A stretch of DNA of 64,000 bases from Gaiellaceae bacterium (GCA_021323315.1 JAJTCQ010000008.1:30160-94159), one strand, 5' to 3'; positions 19,701 through 29,283 are shown, counted from the stretch's first letter. The notes: a model not told the origin generated them from the sequence alone. Translations and numbers: made by a program.

Positions 19701-20558
19701 ATGGTCGAGTCCTTCTCGCTCGAGCAGGTCGACTCGTTCCAGCGCGACGGCTTCCTGATCGTCGACGAGGGCCTTGTGTCCGAGCGCGGGCTCGAGCTCC
19801 TCCGCGAACGCTACGTCCCGCTCTTCGAGGGCGAGTACGAGACCGGGATCCGGCCGGACGAAGTGAACTGGGTGGCCGGGCGCGATCCCGAAGACCGCAC
19901 GCGCCAGCTCTGCAACGCCTGGAAGGCCGACGACGTGATCGCAGCCCAGGTGCTGTCCGAGCGGACCGGGCGCCTCGCCGCGCAACTCGCAAGCTACCGG
20001 GGCGTGCGGATCCTCCAGGACAACGTGCTCTGGAAGCCGCCCGGCACGAAGGCGATCGGTTTCCACCAGGACTCCTCGTACGCGGACTACCTCGTCCCGC
20101 CGGAGATGATCACGTGCTGGATCTCGCTCCACGAGACGCAGGCCGACGCGGGGCCGATCGAGTTCGTCCGCGGCTCTCACACGTGGCCGAAGTCGCCGCC
20201 TGAGCGCACCCAGTTCCACGCCCCGGCCGACTGGCTCGCCGGGCCGCGGGCGGCCGCACCGGAAGGCGTCGAGCTCGAGACGGTTCCGGTCGTCGTGAAG
20301 GCGGGCGGCGGCTCGTTCCACCACGGCCTGACCTGGCACGGCTCGGCGCCGAACTCTTCGGGAACGGTCGCGCGCATGGCGCTGGTCTCACACTTCCTGC
20401 CGGTCGAAGCGCGGTTCCACGAAACGAACGTCGACGTCAACTACTCGCGCTACCGGCGTCGCGGCGACCTCTCGATGGACGAGTCGTTCTTCCCGGTCGT
20501 CTGGACGGAGTCGGGCTACCGCACGCCCTGGCTCGCCGAGCTGCCCGACCTGGGCTAG
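19701..20558 (+). CDS. Phytanoyl-CoA dioxygenase (PhyH) family Fe(II)/2OG oxygenase
   Basis: GFHQDSSYADYLVPPEMITCWISLHETQADAGPIEFVRGSH...GGGSFHHGLTWHGSAPNSS: HxD...H facial triad. Confidence 0.87.
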   Translation: MVESFSLEQVDSFQRDGFLIVDEGLVSERGLELLRERYVPLFEGEYETGIRPDEVNWVAGRDPEDRTRQLCNAWKADDVIAAQVLSERTGRLAAQLASYRGVRILQDNVLWKPPGTKAIGFHQDSSYADYLVPPEMITCWISLHETQADAGPIEFVRGSHTWPKSPPERTQFHAPADWLAGPRAAAPEGVELETVPVVVKAGGGSFHHGLTWHGSAPNSSGTVARMALVSHFLPVEARFHETNVDVNYSRYRRRGDLSMDESFFPVVWTESGYRTPWLAELPDLG

Positions 20559-21016
20559 CCGGGGAGGAATTCCCCGAGGCTCTCGAGCGTCTCGAGGATG
20601 AGCCACGGAGGCACCGTCTCGGCGGCGCGGCGTACGAGCGGTGCGACGAGTCCGGGCAGAGACCCCGCCTCCTCCGCGTCGTCGACCGCGCGCACGAGGC
20701 CGTCCGTGATCGCCCGCTCGAGCTCGTCGCGGTCGAGCCCTTGCTCCTCGGAGAACGCGGTCAGCGCGTCCTCGCTGCGCAAGGCGAGCACGAGCTCCTC
20801 GCGCGAGACGCCGAGCTCGCAGGCCACGCCGTCGACACCGGCGAGCGCGATCCGCTCCAGCGTCTCCGCCACCCCGTCGGCGTCCGGCCGCTCGCGCAGC
20901 TCGCACGGGTCGGCGATGGGCGCCGGCTCGAACCGCCCCCCGCCGAGCGCCAGGTACGGGACGACGACGGCCGCCACGAGCCCGAGGGAGACGAGTAGCG
21001 GCGCGGCTCGTCTCAC
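20555..21016 (-). CDS. Membrane-anchored/secreted hypothetical protein
   Basis: VRRAAPLLVSLGLVAAVVVPYLALGGGRFEPAPIADPCELRERPDADGVAETLERIALAGVDGVACELGVSREELVLAL...; overlaps MFS stop. Confidence 0.7.
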   Translation of the reverse strand: MRRAAPLLVSLGLVAAVVVPYLALGGGRFEPAPIADPCELRERPDADGVAETLERIALAGVDGVACELGVSREELVLALRSEDALTAFSEEQGLDRDELERAITDGLVRAVDDAEEAGSLPGLVAPLVRRAAETVPPWLILETLESLGEFLPG

Positions 21017-22329
21017 GCCACCCGCCTCCGCATGAGCGCCACCGGGACGAGCGCGCACAGCGTCAGTGCCGCTGCGAGTAGGAACGGGCCCGAGAACGCG
21101 CTCGTCACTGCCCGATCGAGCTGCTCCTGGAGCCCGTCGATCAACGCCCGCCACTCGTCGTCGTCGGGCCGCCCCTCGAACGCGCGCTCCACGTCGGGAA
21201 GCTCGCCGACCTCGTTCGCGCGGTCGACCTCGGCCAGGACGTCCTGCGCGACGCCGAGTTTGTCGAGCGGCGGGATCTCGCTGTCCAGGACGACGGCCGC
21301 ACCGGCGCGAATCGCCTCGTCGCGGTTCTCCTCGAGCGCGGTGGTCAGCACGGGCGCGAGTAGGACGAGTCCGACCACGACGCCTGCGTGGCGCGCCGCG
21401 ATCGTCCACCCACCGTGGACGACCTGGTCGGGCCGGTTGCGCAGCGCGTGCTCGGTGAGGCCGCCCACGGTGAGCCCGAGGCCCGCCCCGACGAGGATCT
21501 GCGGCGGAATCGTCCAGCCCCAGCCGGCCCGCGGCATGAGCGCGAGCGCGGCGAGCCCACCTGCGAGCAGGATCACGCCGCACGCGACGCCCTGGACCGG
21601 CGCAAGGCTCGCCGGGCGCAGACGTCCGACGACGATGGCGACGAGCGGCATCGCCGTGACGACGACTCCCGCCGCCGCCGGAGACATCCCCCACCCGTCC
21701 ACGAGGAGCAGGACGACGAGGAACAGCGCCGCAACGAGCCCGCCGGCGACGAACAGCAGCGCGGAGTTGGCGGTGAGGGAGGGCCGGCCGGCCGGTGTAC
21801 GCGTCGGGCGGCCGGTCACGCCGCGCACGGAGAAGAGGAGCGCCAGCGAGAGCGGCACCTGCACGAGGAAGATGGACTCCCAGCCGAGGATCTGGGTGAG
21901 GATCCCGCCCGCAGCGGGCCCGAGTGCGGCGCCCAGGATGCCCGCGGCGACCCACGTACGGAGCGCCCGTTCGTCGCCCTGAACCTCCGCGAGAAGGTCG
22001 AGCGCCGCCGTGACGACGAGCGCCGCGCCGACGGCCTGCACGCAACGGGCTCCGACGAGCACCTCGAAGGAGGGCGCGAGGCCGCAGGCCAGCGAGGCGC
22101 CGGCGAACACGACGCTCCCGGTGACGAACGCTTCGCGTGGTCGGCGCCTGGAGACATACGCTGCGGGAACGGCGAGGAGCGCAAGGACGAGGTTGAACGA
22201 CGTGAGCACCCATGCGACCGACGTGATTGCGACGTCGAACTGGCCGAGGATCTCGGGGAGCGCGAGCGTGACGATGGAGGAGTCCGCGAGCGCGAGCCCG
22301 ACGGCAACCCCGAGCAGTCGCGCGCGCAT
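21013..22329 (-). CDS. MFS transporter (DHA2-like)
   Basis: LADSSIVTLALPEILGQFDVAITSVAWVLTSFNLVLALLAVPAAYVSRRRPREAFVTGSVVFAGASLACGLAPSFEVLVGARCVQAVGAALVV. Confidence 0.87.
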   Translation of the reverse strand: MRARLLGVAVGLALADSSIVTLALPEILGQFDVAITSVAWVLTSFNLVLALLAVPAAYVSRRRPREAFVTGSVVFAGASLACGLAPSFEVLVGARCVQAVGAALVVTAALDLLAEVQGDERALRTWVAAGILGAALGPAAGGILTQILGWESIFLVQVPLSLALLFSVRGVTGRPTRTPAGRPSLTANSALLFVAGGLVAALFLVVLLLVDGWGMSPAAAGVVVTAMPLVAIVVGRLRPASLAPVQGVACGVILLAGGLAALALMPRAGWGWTIPPQILVGAGLGLTVGGLTEHALRNRPDQVVHGGWTIAARHAGVVVGLVLLAPVLTTALEENRDEAIRAGAAVVLDSEIPPLDKLGVAQDVLAEVDRANEVGELPDVERAFEGRPDDDEWRALIDGLQEQLDRAVTSAFSGPFLLAAALTLCALVPVALMRRRVA

Positions 22330-22683
22330 GACGCGAGTCTAGGAGTCCGGCTAGCGTCCGCCGGTGCGCCGCAGGCTGGTCGCCATCCCTTATCGCCGGC
22401 GGGGTCGTCGGCGCAGACGCAGATCGTCGAGGGCCGGCCACGGGTCGTCGTCCGTCCCTCGTCGTCGGACATGCGTGCGTCGGGGGCCGTGTGGTCACTG
22501 GTGTGGGTCGTCGGAGAGGACAGAACGTTCGGTTCTCGATGATCTGGCAGCGCTGCACCGATACGTGCCGGCAGATCGGCTCGGACGCCGTAGCGGCTGC
22601 GGGCAACCGCGACGCACCGAGTCCGAGCCCTCGTGGAGGCAGGTCGGCGTGGCGCCCATGCTCACTCGCGTCGTCAGGGAGCG

Positions 22684-23691
22684 CTAGGCCGTCTCGCGGA
22701 AGCGGGCCGCGAGCACTTCGATGAGAGCGATTGCCGCGCGCGGATCGGCCTCAAGGGCAGAGAGGAGCTGCTGCCGCGACACGCCGATGGTCCGCACGTG
22801 GCCGACCGCATGGATGTCGGCGATCCTGCCGCCACCTGGATCGAGCACCTCGATCTCGCCGATCAGCTCACCCGGGCCCAGCGTGAGCGAGCGCCCCGGC
22901 CGCTCGACGTTCGCGTGGCCTTCGACGAGCAACAGGAGGTCGCAGCCCGCCTCCCCCATCTGCATGATCGGCTCCCCGTCGGCGTACTCGCGCTCCTCAC
23001 CGAGCGCGAGGATCGGGTCGAGCAGCTCGCGCGGGAGGAGCGAGAAGACGCGCGGGTCCTCGATGAGCCGCTCGTAGCGTCCGCCGTGGAAGAGGAGCGG
23101 GCGTCCCTCGCCGTAGCGGGCGAACTCGACCTGACCGAGGAACAGCGAATGATCGCCGCCCCAGTACGAGCGCACCACACGCGCGACGAGATGTGCGAGC
23201 GCCCCCTCGACGAGCGGCGTCTCGTGGACGATCTCGAACGTCGCCTCGGGGAGGTCCTCGGCAACCCGCCCGGCGAAGCGATCCGACAGGCCGGTCTGCT
23301 TCGCCTCGAGCACGCTGACGCCGAAGCGCGTCCCCTCGTGCAGGAGCGCGCCCATCCTCGCGCGACGGTCGATCGAGATGAGGACGAGCGGGGGCCGCAG
23401 GGACACGGACATGAAGGCGTTCGCCGTCATGCCGTGCACCTGCTCGGCGGCGCGCGTCGTGAGCACCGTCACCCCGGTCGCGAACATGCCGAGCGTCTTG
23501 CGGAAGGCGAGTGCGGGATCCCCTTCGAGGCCTTCGCCGAGCTCGAGTGCCCCCGCGGACGGCGCAGCGTCGAACGACGCGCCGAACGCCTCCGGCGCCG
23601 AGATCGCGTCGGAGACGTCGATCGCGAACTCCGTCGGCCTCGAAGCTTCCACGGTCGGGATTCTGACCGAGTGGCCGCTGCCTTCCGTCAT
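22684..23691 (-). CDS. Flavin-reductase-like (FMN split-barrel) domain fused to cyclic-nucleotide-binding domain
   Basis: FRKTLGMFATGVTVLTTRAAEQVHGMTANAFMSVSLRPPLVLISIDRRARM... then LILALGEEREYADGEPIMQMGEAGCDLLLLVEGHANVERPGRSLTLGPGELIGEIEVLDPGGGRIADIHAVGHVRTIGVSRQQL. Confidence 0.85.
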   Translation of the reverse strand: MTEGSGHSVRIPTVEASRPTEFAIDVSDAISAPEAFGASFDAAPSAGALELGEGLEGDPALAFRKTLGMFATGVTVLTTRAAEQVHGMTANAFMSVSLRPPLVLISIDRRARMGALLHEGTRFGVSVLEAKQTGLSDRFAGRVAEDLPEATFEIVHETPLVEGALAHLVARVVRSYWGGDHSLFLGQVEFARYGEGRPLLFHGGRYERLIEDPRVFSLLPRELLDPILALGEEREYADGEPIMQMGEAGCDLLLLVEGHANVERPGRSLTLGPGELIGEIEVLDPGGGRIADIHAVGHVRTIGVSRQQLLSALEADPRAAIALIEVLAARFRETA

Positions 23692-23839
23692 CCGAACTTG
23701 AAATCCGCGTGACGTGCCACTGATAATCGGCAACCGTAGTGGGCAACCACTTCCACCGGGAGACCTGGAGCCGTTCGAACGCGTGTCGTGAGCGCGCCCA
23801 GAGCCGCCCGGCCCCTGTCCAGATCGAAAGGAGTCGCCG

Positions 23840-25359
23840 ATGCAGCTAGCCGCCTGGCTCGCGCAGGCATCACCCCAGTTCCCCGAACAGGTGACGACGA
23901 GCACGCTCCTGCAGAACGTCGTCTACGCGTCGGGCACCGTCGGTGCGATCGTGATCCTGGCCGGCCTCATGCTCGTGGACGTCGGCGGCGTGCGCCGTGT
24001 GAACGTCTTCGCCGCGGCGGCGGAGAAGATGATCGGCTTCTTCATCGGCTTCGCGGTCTACTTCCTCGTCGGCTTCGCGATCTGGAACTGGCAGTACTAC
24101 GTCGCATTCGAGATCGAGAGCCCGTACTGGCAGGCGATCAAGGACTGGTGGCTCGGCGGGACCTTCGCGAACGACTTCGCGCAGAACGTGGATCCCGCCA
24201 GCATGGGCGCGAACCTGAACAACCAGCAGATCTTCATCTTCTTCCTCGCGGCGTTCGCCGGCATCGTGAACGTTCTGCTCCACCTATCGGTCACGGAGCG
24301 AATGAAGCCGGCCGCCTACTACATCATCTGTGTCGTCGCGGCGGTCATGTCGTCGGTCCTCAGCTGGATGACGTGGGGATCGACCGGCCCGCTGACGAAC
24401 CAGGGCTTCCACGACTTCTTCGGGATCGCGTTCGTGTACCTGTTCCCCGCGGGCATGGCTCTCGTTCTCGTGCGCCGAGTCGGGGCACGACCGGGGATGT
24501 ACGCGCCGCACCCCAAGGTGCCCGCGTACCGCTCCTACAACCTGGGCCTGACGACCGTCGGCGTGGCCCTCATCTTCAGCGGCCTCCCGATGGTGATCCT
24601 CTCCTGTCTCTTCTTCTTCGCTCCCGAGCAGTACGCCGTCAGCGTGACGATGGCGGAGACGAGCGTCGGTGTCGCGTTCAACAACCTCGGCAGTACGCCG
24701 TCAGCGTGACGATGGCGGAGACGAGCGTCGGTGTCGCGTTCAACAACCTCGGGCTCGCCTGGGCAGGTGGTGCGCTCACCGGCGCTGCGATCGCGTACTG
24801 GAAGAAGAGCTACATCTACCTGCTGCTGGGGCCACTCGGCGCGTACGTCGCCGGAGCTCCCGCGTTCGACATCTACCAGCCCTGGCAGATGTTCCTCGTC
24901 GCGCTCGGCGCGCCGTTCGCCTGCTACGTCGTGTACGAGTTCAGCCAGCGCCGCGGCTGGGACGAGCACAAGCTCACGCCGCTGTTCCTGGGCGCGGGCA
25001 CGTACGGCCTGCTCATGGTCGGCCTCATCAAATGGGGTGAGCCACAGGGTGGGTACTTCGGAGTCACGGAAGGCGAGTTCGCGTTCCAGAACGCCGAGGT
25101 GAACCTCTTCTGGCAGGCGCTGGGCCTCGTCGTCGCGATCGGCCTCGGCGTCGTGACGGCCGCCGTCATGGCGTTCATCCTCGAGCGGACGATCGGCCTG
25201 AGGCTGTCCGAGGAGGAGCAGGTCGCGGGCATCGACGGGCCCGTATGGGGTCTCGACCCCGACCTGGCGATGTACACGGGCGGAAACGGCGCTCCGTCGA
25301 CGCCGGCGCCGCCGTCGGGCGCGCCGGCGCCCGTCCCGGCGGCTCCCTCGGACTCGTAG
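23840..25359 (+). pseudogene. Ammonium-transporter (Amt)-family paralog interrupted by a 62-bp tandem duplication (frameshift); ORFs 23840-24709 and downstream to 25359
   Basis: N-part MQLAAWLAQASPQFPEQV...FFFAPEQYAVSVTMAETSVGVAFNNLG then premature stop; next frame repeats QYAVSVTMAETSVGVAFNNLG and continues LAWAGGALTGAAIAYWKKSY...; deleting one 62-bp copy restores a full ORF. Confidence 0.8.
24628..24752 (+). repeat. Exact tandem direct repeat, period 62 bp, two copies
   Basis: cagtacgccgtcagcgtgacgatggcggagacgagcgtcggtgtcgcgttcaacaacctcgg at 24629-24690 and 24691-24752, identical. Confidence 0.97.
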
Positions 25360-25367
25360 CGCGAGAA

Positions 25368-25401
25368 GCGGCCAGGGCGCGCGGCGACGTGCCCTGGCCG
25401 C
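25368..25401. terminator. Hairpin downstream of Amt paralog, candidate terminator
   Basis: GCGGCCAGGGC-N12-GCCCTGGCCGC perfect 11-bp stem, 8 bp after the stop codon. Confidence 0.5.
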
Positions 25402-25438
25402 CTACGCCGGTGGTACCATGGCGCCGTCGGCAACGGAA

Positions 25439-25453
25439 TTGCACTGAACGCAA
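25439..25453. promoter_or_regulatory. Candidate operator copy 1 (TTGC-N7-GCAA) abutting the oxidoreductase start codon
   Basis: gaaTTGCACTGAACGCAAtg; shares GAATTGCAC-N5-GCAA with 36480-36494. Confidence 0.35.
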
Positions 25454-26772
25454 TGAGCACCCCGCCCCGCGCCTTTCCCTACGTCGTCGTCGGCGCCGGG
25501 ATCCATGGGCTCTCGACCGCGTACCATCTCGCCAAGGAGCTGCGTTCGCGCGGGGCGGGTTCAGGCGCCGATGTTGTCGTCCTCGACAAGTCGAAGCCCG
25601 GGGCGGGCGCGTCGGGGATCGCGTGCGGCGTCGTCCGCAACAACTACTTCCAGCCTGCGATGAGCGAGCTCATGCAGGCCTGCGTCGAGGTGTGGGAGTC
25701 GGACCCCACCGCGTACCACTACAACCCAGTCGGATACATCGCCCTCGGCGCCGCCGTGCAGGAGTCGGACCTCGAGGCGACGTTCGAGCGACAGGAGCGG
25801 ATCGGCTACCGGTCCGACCTGATCTCGGGCGAGGCCGAGGTCGACGTGCACATGAGGGCGCTCTTCCCCGACTGGCGCGCGAAGGGCGTCACGATCTGCC
25901 TGCACGAGCACCAGGGCGGGTTCGCGTTCAACGTCGAGTCCGTGCTCGGTCTGCGCGACAAGTGCCTCGCCGAGGGCGTCTCGGTGCTCGAGGGCCTCGA
26001 GGTGACCGGCCTCGTGTCACGCGACGACGGGTCGGTCTCAGCGGTCGAGACGGGCGCGGGCGAGATCGAGGTCGGTGAGCAGGTCGTGATCGCGCCCGGT
26101 CCGTGGGCCGCCCGCTTCTGGTCGCTGCTCGGAATGCCCGACATGATCGACATTCGCACGCCGTCGGGCGACGTCGTCCGCGACCGGCCGATGTGGACGT
26201 ACTGGAACCTCCAGGAGGGCGAGATCACGGTCGACCCGCTGCTGTTCACAACCGCCGACGGCGGGTCCCCGCCCGTGATCCATCTCGACACGGACGCGCC
26301 GCTGTACACGGACGACGGCCGTCTGGTCACGGACGAGCTGTGGGGCATCTACTTCAAGCGGGATCGTCACGGCGTGCAGGGGGGCGCCTCGCCGCTCGTC
26401 GTGGAGGGCGACGTCGAGCTCGACCCCTACCCGTCGACCACGGACGTCGACCCGAGCTTCCCGGACATGTGGTGTGCCGCGCTCTCCCACTCCATGAGCC
26501 GCTTCGAAGGCTGCCGGGCCCAGTACAAGCAGGCCCGCTCGGGCGGCGTCGGCGCGTTCACCGCGGACAACTTCCCGGTCTTCGACTACGTACGGCCGAA
26601 CGTGTACGGGATCTTCGACTCGAACCACGGCTACAAGATGATCGGCGTCGGCCGGGAGGTGGCGTCCGTCCTCCTCGGCGACCACTCGAGGCTTCTCTAC
26701 CCGTTCCGCTACGAACGCTTCGCGACGGGTGACCTCCACCCCGTCTCGTCGTCGCCGTACCCCTGGTCCTAG
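25453..26772 (+). CDS. DAO-family FAD-dependent oxidoreductase (sarcosine oxidase beta/glycine oxidase-like)
   Basis: FPYVVVGAGIHGLSTAYHLAKEL...VVVLDKSKPGAGASGIACGVVRNNYFQPAMSEL...VGAFTADNFPVFDYVRPNVYGIFDSNHGYKMIGVGREVA. Confidence 0.87.
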   Translation: MSTPPRAFPYVVVGAGIHGLSTAYHLAKELRSRGAGSGADVVVLDKSKPGAGASGIACGVVRNNYFQPAMSELMQACVEVWESDPTAYHYNPVGYIALGAAVQESDLEATFERQERIGYRSDLISGEAEVDVHMRALFPDWRAKGVTICLHEHQGGFAFNVESVLGLRDKCLAEGVSVLEGLEVTGLVSRDDGSVSAVETGAGEIEVGEQVVIAPGPWAARFWSLLGMPDMIDIRTPSGDVVRDRPMWTYWNLQEGEITVDPLLFTTADGGSPPVIHLDTDAPLYTDDGRLVTDELWGIYFKRDRHGVQGGASPLVVEGDVELDPYPSTTDVDPSFPDMWCAALSHSMSRFEGCRAQYKQARSGGVGAFTADNFPVFDYVRPNVYGIFDSNHGYKMIGVGREVASVLLGDHSRLLYPFRYERFATGDLHPVSSSPYPWS

Positions 26773-26807
26773 TTGCGCCGTCCGCGCGCCTCGTAGACGA
26801 TCACGGC

Positions 26808-27026
26808 GTGCTGTGGTTCCTGCTGCTCCCCGAGGTGCCGTGGCTGCTCGTGCTGGCGCTCGCCGTGGTCCTGTGGCTCACGGTGGTCGAGCTCCTCGAG
26901 TGGCGGCCGCACTACGTGTGGTGGTTCTGGTGGCTCCTCATCGTCTTCATGACGAGCTTCGTCGGCTACCTCTTCCTTCGGGCCTACCGTGTCTACCAGC
27001 GCTGGAACGCCCCCAGAACCGAGTGA
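26808..27026 (+). CDS. Small 2-TM membrane protein
   Basis: MLWFLLLPEVPWLLVLALAVVLWLTVVELLEWRPHYVWWFWWLLIVFMTSFVGYLFLRAYRVYQRW. Confidence 0.65.
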   Translation: MLWFLLLPEVPWLLVLALAVVLWLTVVELLEWRPHYVWWFWWLLIVFMTSFVGYLFLRAYRVYQRWNAPRTE

Positions 27027-27378
27027 CGGCCGGCCTCCGGCCGCCGCGGCGCCGCGGAAGGACCTCCGCGACAGCCTGTGGGGCCGGGCGCTGATCCTTG
27101 GACTCCTGCTCCTGTTCACGCTGCTCGTGTCGAAGACGTGCGCGTCCAACCGTGACGACATCTCGCAGCAGGAGGCTGTCGACCTCGCGGTCGCAGAGGC
27201 GTCGTTCACGCCATGCGAGCGCGAGATCTGCCGCCAGGTGCGCTTCCTCAACCAGGGTGTCCCGCCGGTGGGCTACTGGGGCGTCGTGCTGTCCGAGAAG
27301 ATCGACGCCGACGGCCAGCCGAACCGCACCGAGAGCTTCCTCGTCAACGCGTCCACGGGCGACGTCGAGAAGCAGTGA
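26989..27378 (+). CDS. Single-TM anchored hypothetical protein
   Basis: DSLWGRALILGLLLLFTLLVSKTCASNRDDISQQEAVDLAVAEASFTPCEREICRQVRFLNQGVPPVGYWGVVLSEK; PepSY-like tail suggested by eye. Confidence 0.6.
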   Translation: MSTSAGTPPEPSDGRPPAAAAPRKDLRDSLWGRALILGLLLLFTLLVSKTCASNRDDISQQEAVDLAVAEASFTPCEREICRQVRFLNQGVPPVGYWGVVLSEKIDADGQPNRTESFLVNASTGDVEKQ

Positions 27379-27500
27379 CGCTGTGTGCGCCCTCCACATA
27401 GGTGCAGGCCAAACCTAGGCCGGATCGGACATGGAAACGGGGTAGCCCGGTTCGTACGGTCTTCCCACCCGGTAACGCTGCCTGAGGAAGAGAGGGTGGA

Positions 27501-29000
27501 ATGATCACGTCGCTGGTCCCGGCCTGGCTCGCGCAAGCGCCGACGCCCGATGAGCTGAAGACCCAGATCGACCTCAGCGCGAACATCCTGCTCGAGCAGT
27601 TCTACTTCTGGACGGTCGTCGTCATGTGGCTCATCCACGTGGGCTTCATGGCATACGAGGGCGGTGCCTCCCGGCGCAAGAACCTCATGTCGACGGCCAT
27701 GAAGAACATCCTCACGATCGCCGTCGTCACTCCGACGTTCTACTACGTCGGCTGGTACATCTACGGCTGCTTCGAGCCGGGCTTCCCGACGGTCGGGCCC
27801 GATTCGCAGGACGGCCACGCGGGTCCCGTTCAGTTCCCGGGTTTCTGCGGACAGACGGCGCCCTGGGCCGACGAGATGGGGCCGAACCTGCAGAACCACC
27901 TCAACGCGGTCTTCTTCCTCGCGTTCCTCCTCTTCTCCTGGACGACGGGGTCGATCATGTCCGGGGCGCTGATCGAGCGCGTGCGCCTCTCCGCGTACCT
28001 CATCCTCACGGCCATCCTGGGCTCGTTCGTCTGGATCCTGGATGCGGCCTGGGGCTGGAGCGCCGGCGGCTGGCTGACGATCCGGTTCGGGTTCCACGAC
28101 GCGATCGCCTCCGGAGTCGTCCACGGCGTGGCGGGGCTCTTCGCCCTCGGTGTCCTGCTGAACCTCGGGCCGCGAATCGGCAAGTACACGAAGGAGGGCA
28201 TGGCGCGCAGCTTCCGAGGGCACAACACCCATCTCACGCTCATGGGCCTCATGCTCATCTTCACGGGCTTCTACGGGTTCTACGCGGCCTGCCTCTTCAT
28301 CACGCCGACGGTCTTTCCGGGCTGGCTCAACATCTACGGCTCACCGACGACCCTCGGTGCGATCGCCTTCGTCATCACCGTCGGCTTCGCCGGCGGCTTC
28401 ACGGGCGGCTGGTTCGCGAGCAAGGGAGACCCGTTCTGGACGCTGTCCGGAGGTCTCGCGGGCGTGATCTCGGTCTCGGCCGGCGCCGACGTCTATCACC
28501 CGTCACTCGCCTACCTGCTCTCGATCTCGGGCGCGATCGTCGCTGTCTGGGCCGGGAACTTCATCGAGAAGCGGCTCCGCATCGACGATGCCGTCGGCGC
28601 GGTGGCAGTCCACGGCGTGTGCGGCTTCTACGGCGTCTTTCTGGTGGGCATCTTCGCAGGCGGTTACCCGACGGGCCTCGCGAACGTCGAGTCGTCGATG
28701 GGCGGGCAGCTCATGGGAATCATGGCCTTCATCCCGCTCGCCTTCCTCCCCGGCTACTTCTTCAGCTGGATTCTCAAGAAGCTGAACCTGCTGCGCGTGC
28801 CGCCCGAGGTGGAGCTCGAGGGCCTCGACCTCGCCGAGTTCGGCATGGACTTCTACCCCGAGTTCGAGCGAGTCCCGGAGGTCATCGTCGAGCCGGACGG
28901 GCGCGAGGTCGACAGTGCGCCGGTCTTGCTCGACTCATACTGGGAGACGAACGGCCGAGCGCCGGCCGGCGCCGGAGTCGGCGCCGAGGAAAGGAGCTAG
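27501..29000 (+). CDS. amt: Ammonium transporter (Amt family) with C-terminal extension
   Basis: MITSLVPAWLAQAPTPDELK...LLFSWTTGSIMSGALIERVRLSAY...FHDAIASGVVHGVAGLFALG...IDDAVGAVAVHGVCGFYGVFLVGIFAGG; both twin-His positions (VVH, AVHG) present. Confidence 0.9.
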   Translation: MITSLVPAWLAQAPTPDELKTQIDLSANILLEQFYFWTVVVMWLIHVGFMAYEGGASRRKNLMSTAMKNILTIAVVTPTFYYVGWYIYGCFEPGFPTVGPDSQDGHAGPVQFPGFCGQTAPWADEMGPNLQNHLNAVFFLAFLLFSWTTGSIMSGALIERVRLSAYLILTAILGSFVWILDAAWGWSAGGWLTIRFGFHDAIASGVVHGVAGLFALGVLLNLGPRIGKYTKEGMARSFRGHNTHLTLMGLMLIFTGFYGFYAACLFITPTVFPGWLNIYGSPTTLGAIAFVITVGFAGGFTGGWFASKGDPFWTLSGGLAGVISVSAGADVYHPSLAYLLSISGAIVAVWAGNFIEKRLRIDDAVGAVAVHGVCGFYGVFLVGIFAGGYPTGLANVESSMGGQLMGIMAFIPLAFLPGYFFSWILKKLNLLRVPPEVELEGLDLAEFGMDFYPEFERVPEVIVEPDGREVDSAPVLLDSYWETNGRAPAGAGVGAEERS

Positions 29001-29003
29001 CCG

Positions 29004-29273
29004 ATGTTCGACGCGTTCCCGTACGACGAGTGGGGCGAGGACATCGCCGGCTTCTGGACGTTCGGGCCGGGGAGCTCGACCGGGACCTACATCCTCACGG
29101 GGATCGGAGTCGCGGTCATGCTGATCGCGTTCGTCTGGTTCGTCCGCCTGGAGAACGGGAAACTGTTGCGACAGCAGGCGGCACTGCGGGCGTCGGGCGC
29201 GCTCGACCGGCCGCGCGGCGCAGCAGTCGTTGTCGAGACCACCACGACGATCATCACCGACACCGAGCGCTAG
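29004..29273 (+). CDS. Small single-TM protein downstream of amt
   Basis: MFDAFPYDEWGEDIAGFWTFGPGSSTGTYILTGIGVAVMLIAFVWFVRLENGKLLRQQ; RBS ggaaaggagctagcc, 3 bp after amt stop. Confidence 0.75.
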   Translation: MFDAFPYDEWGEDIAGFWTFGPGSSTGTYILTGIGVAVMLIAFVWFVRLENGKLLRQQAALRASGALDRPRGAAVVVETTTTIITDTER

Positions 29274-29283
29274 GGAGACGCGA

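Noticed and set aside
22330-22683. About 350-bp region between MFS and flavin-reductase genes with short ORFs in several frames
   Set aside because: No frame gave a recognisable protein or clear RNA fold; could be a degraded gene or regulatory leader but I cannot support a call
27379-27500. Possible riboswitch (e.g. guanidine/glutamine type) upstream of amt
   Set aside because: Some short inverted repeats (GGCC...GGCC) but no conserved motif of a known riboswitch class could be matched by eye
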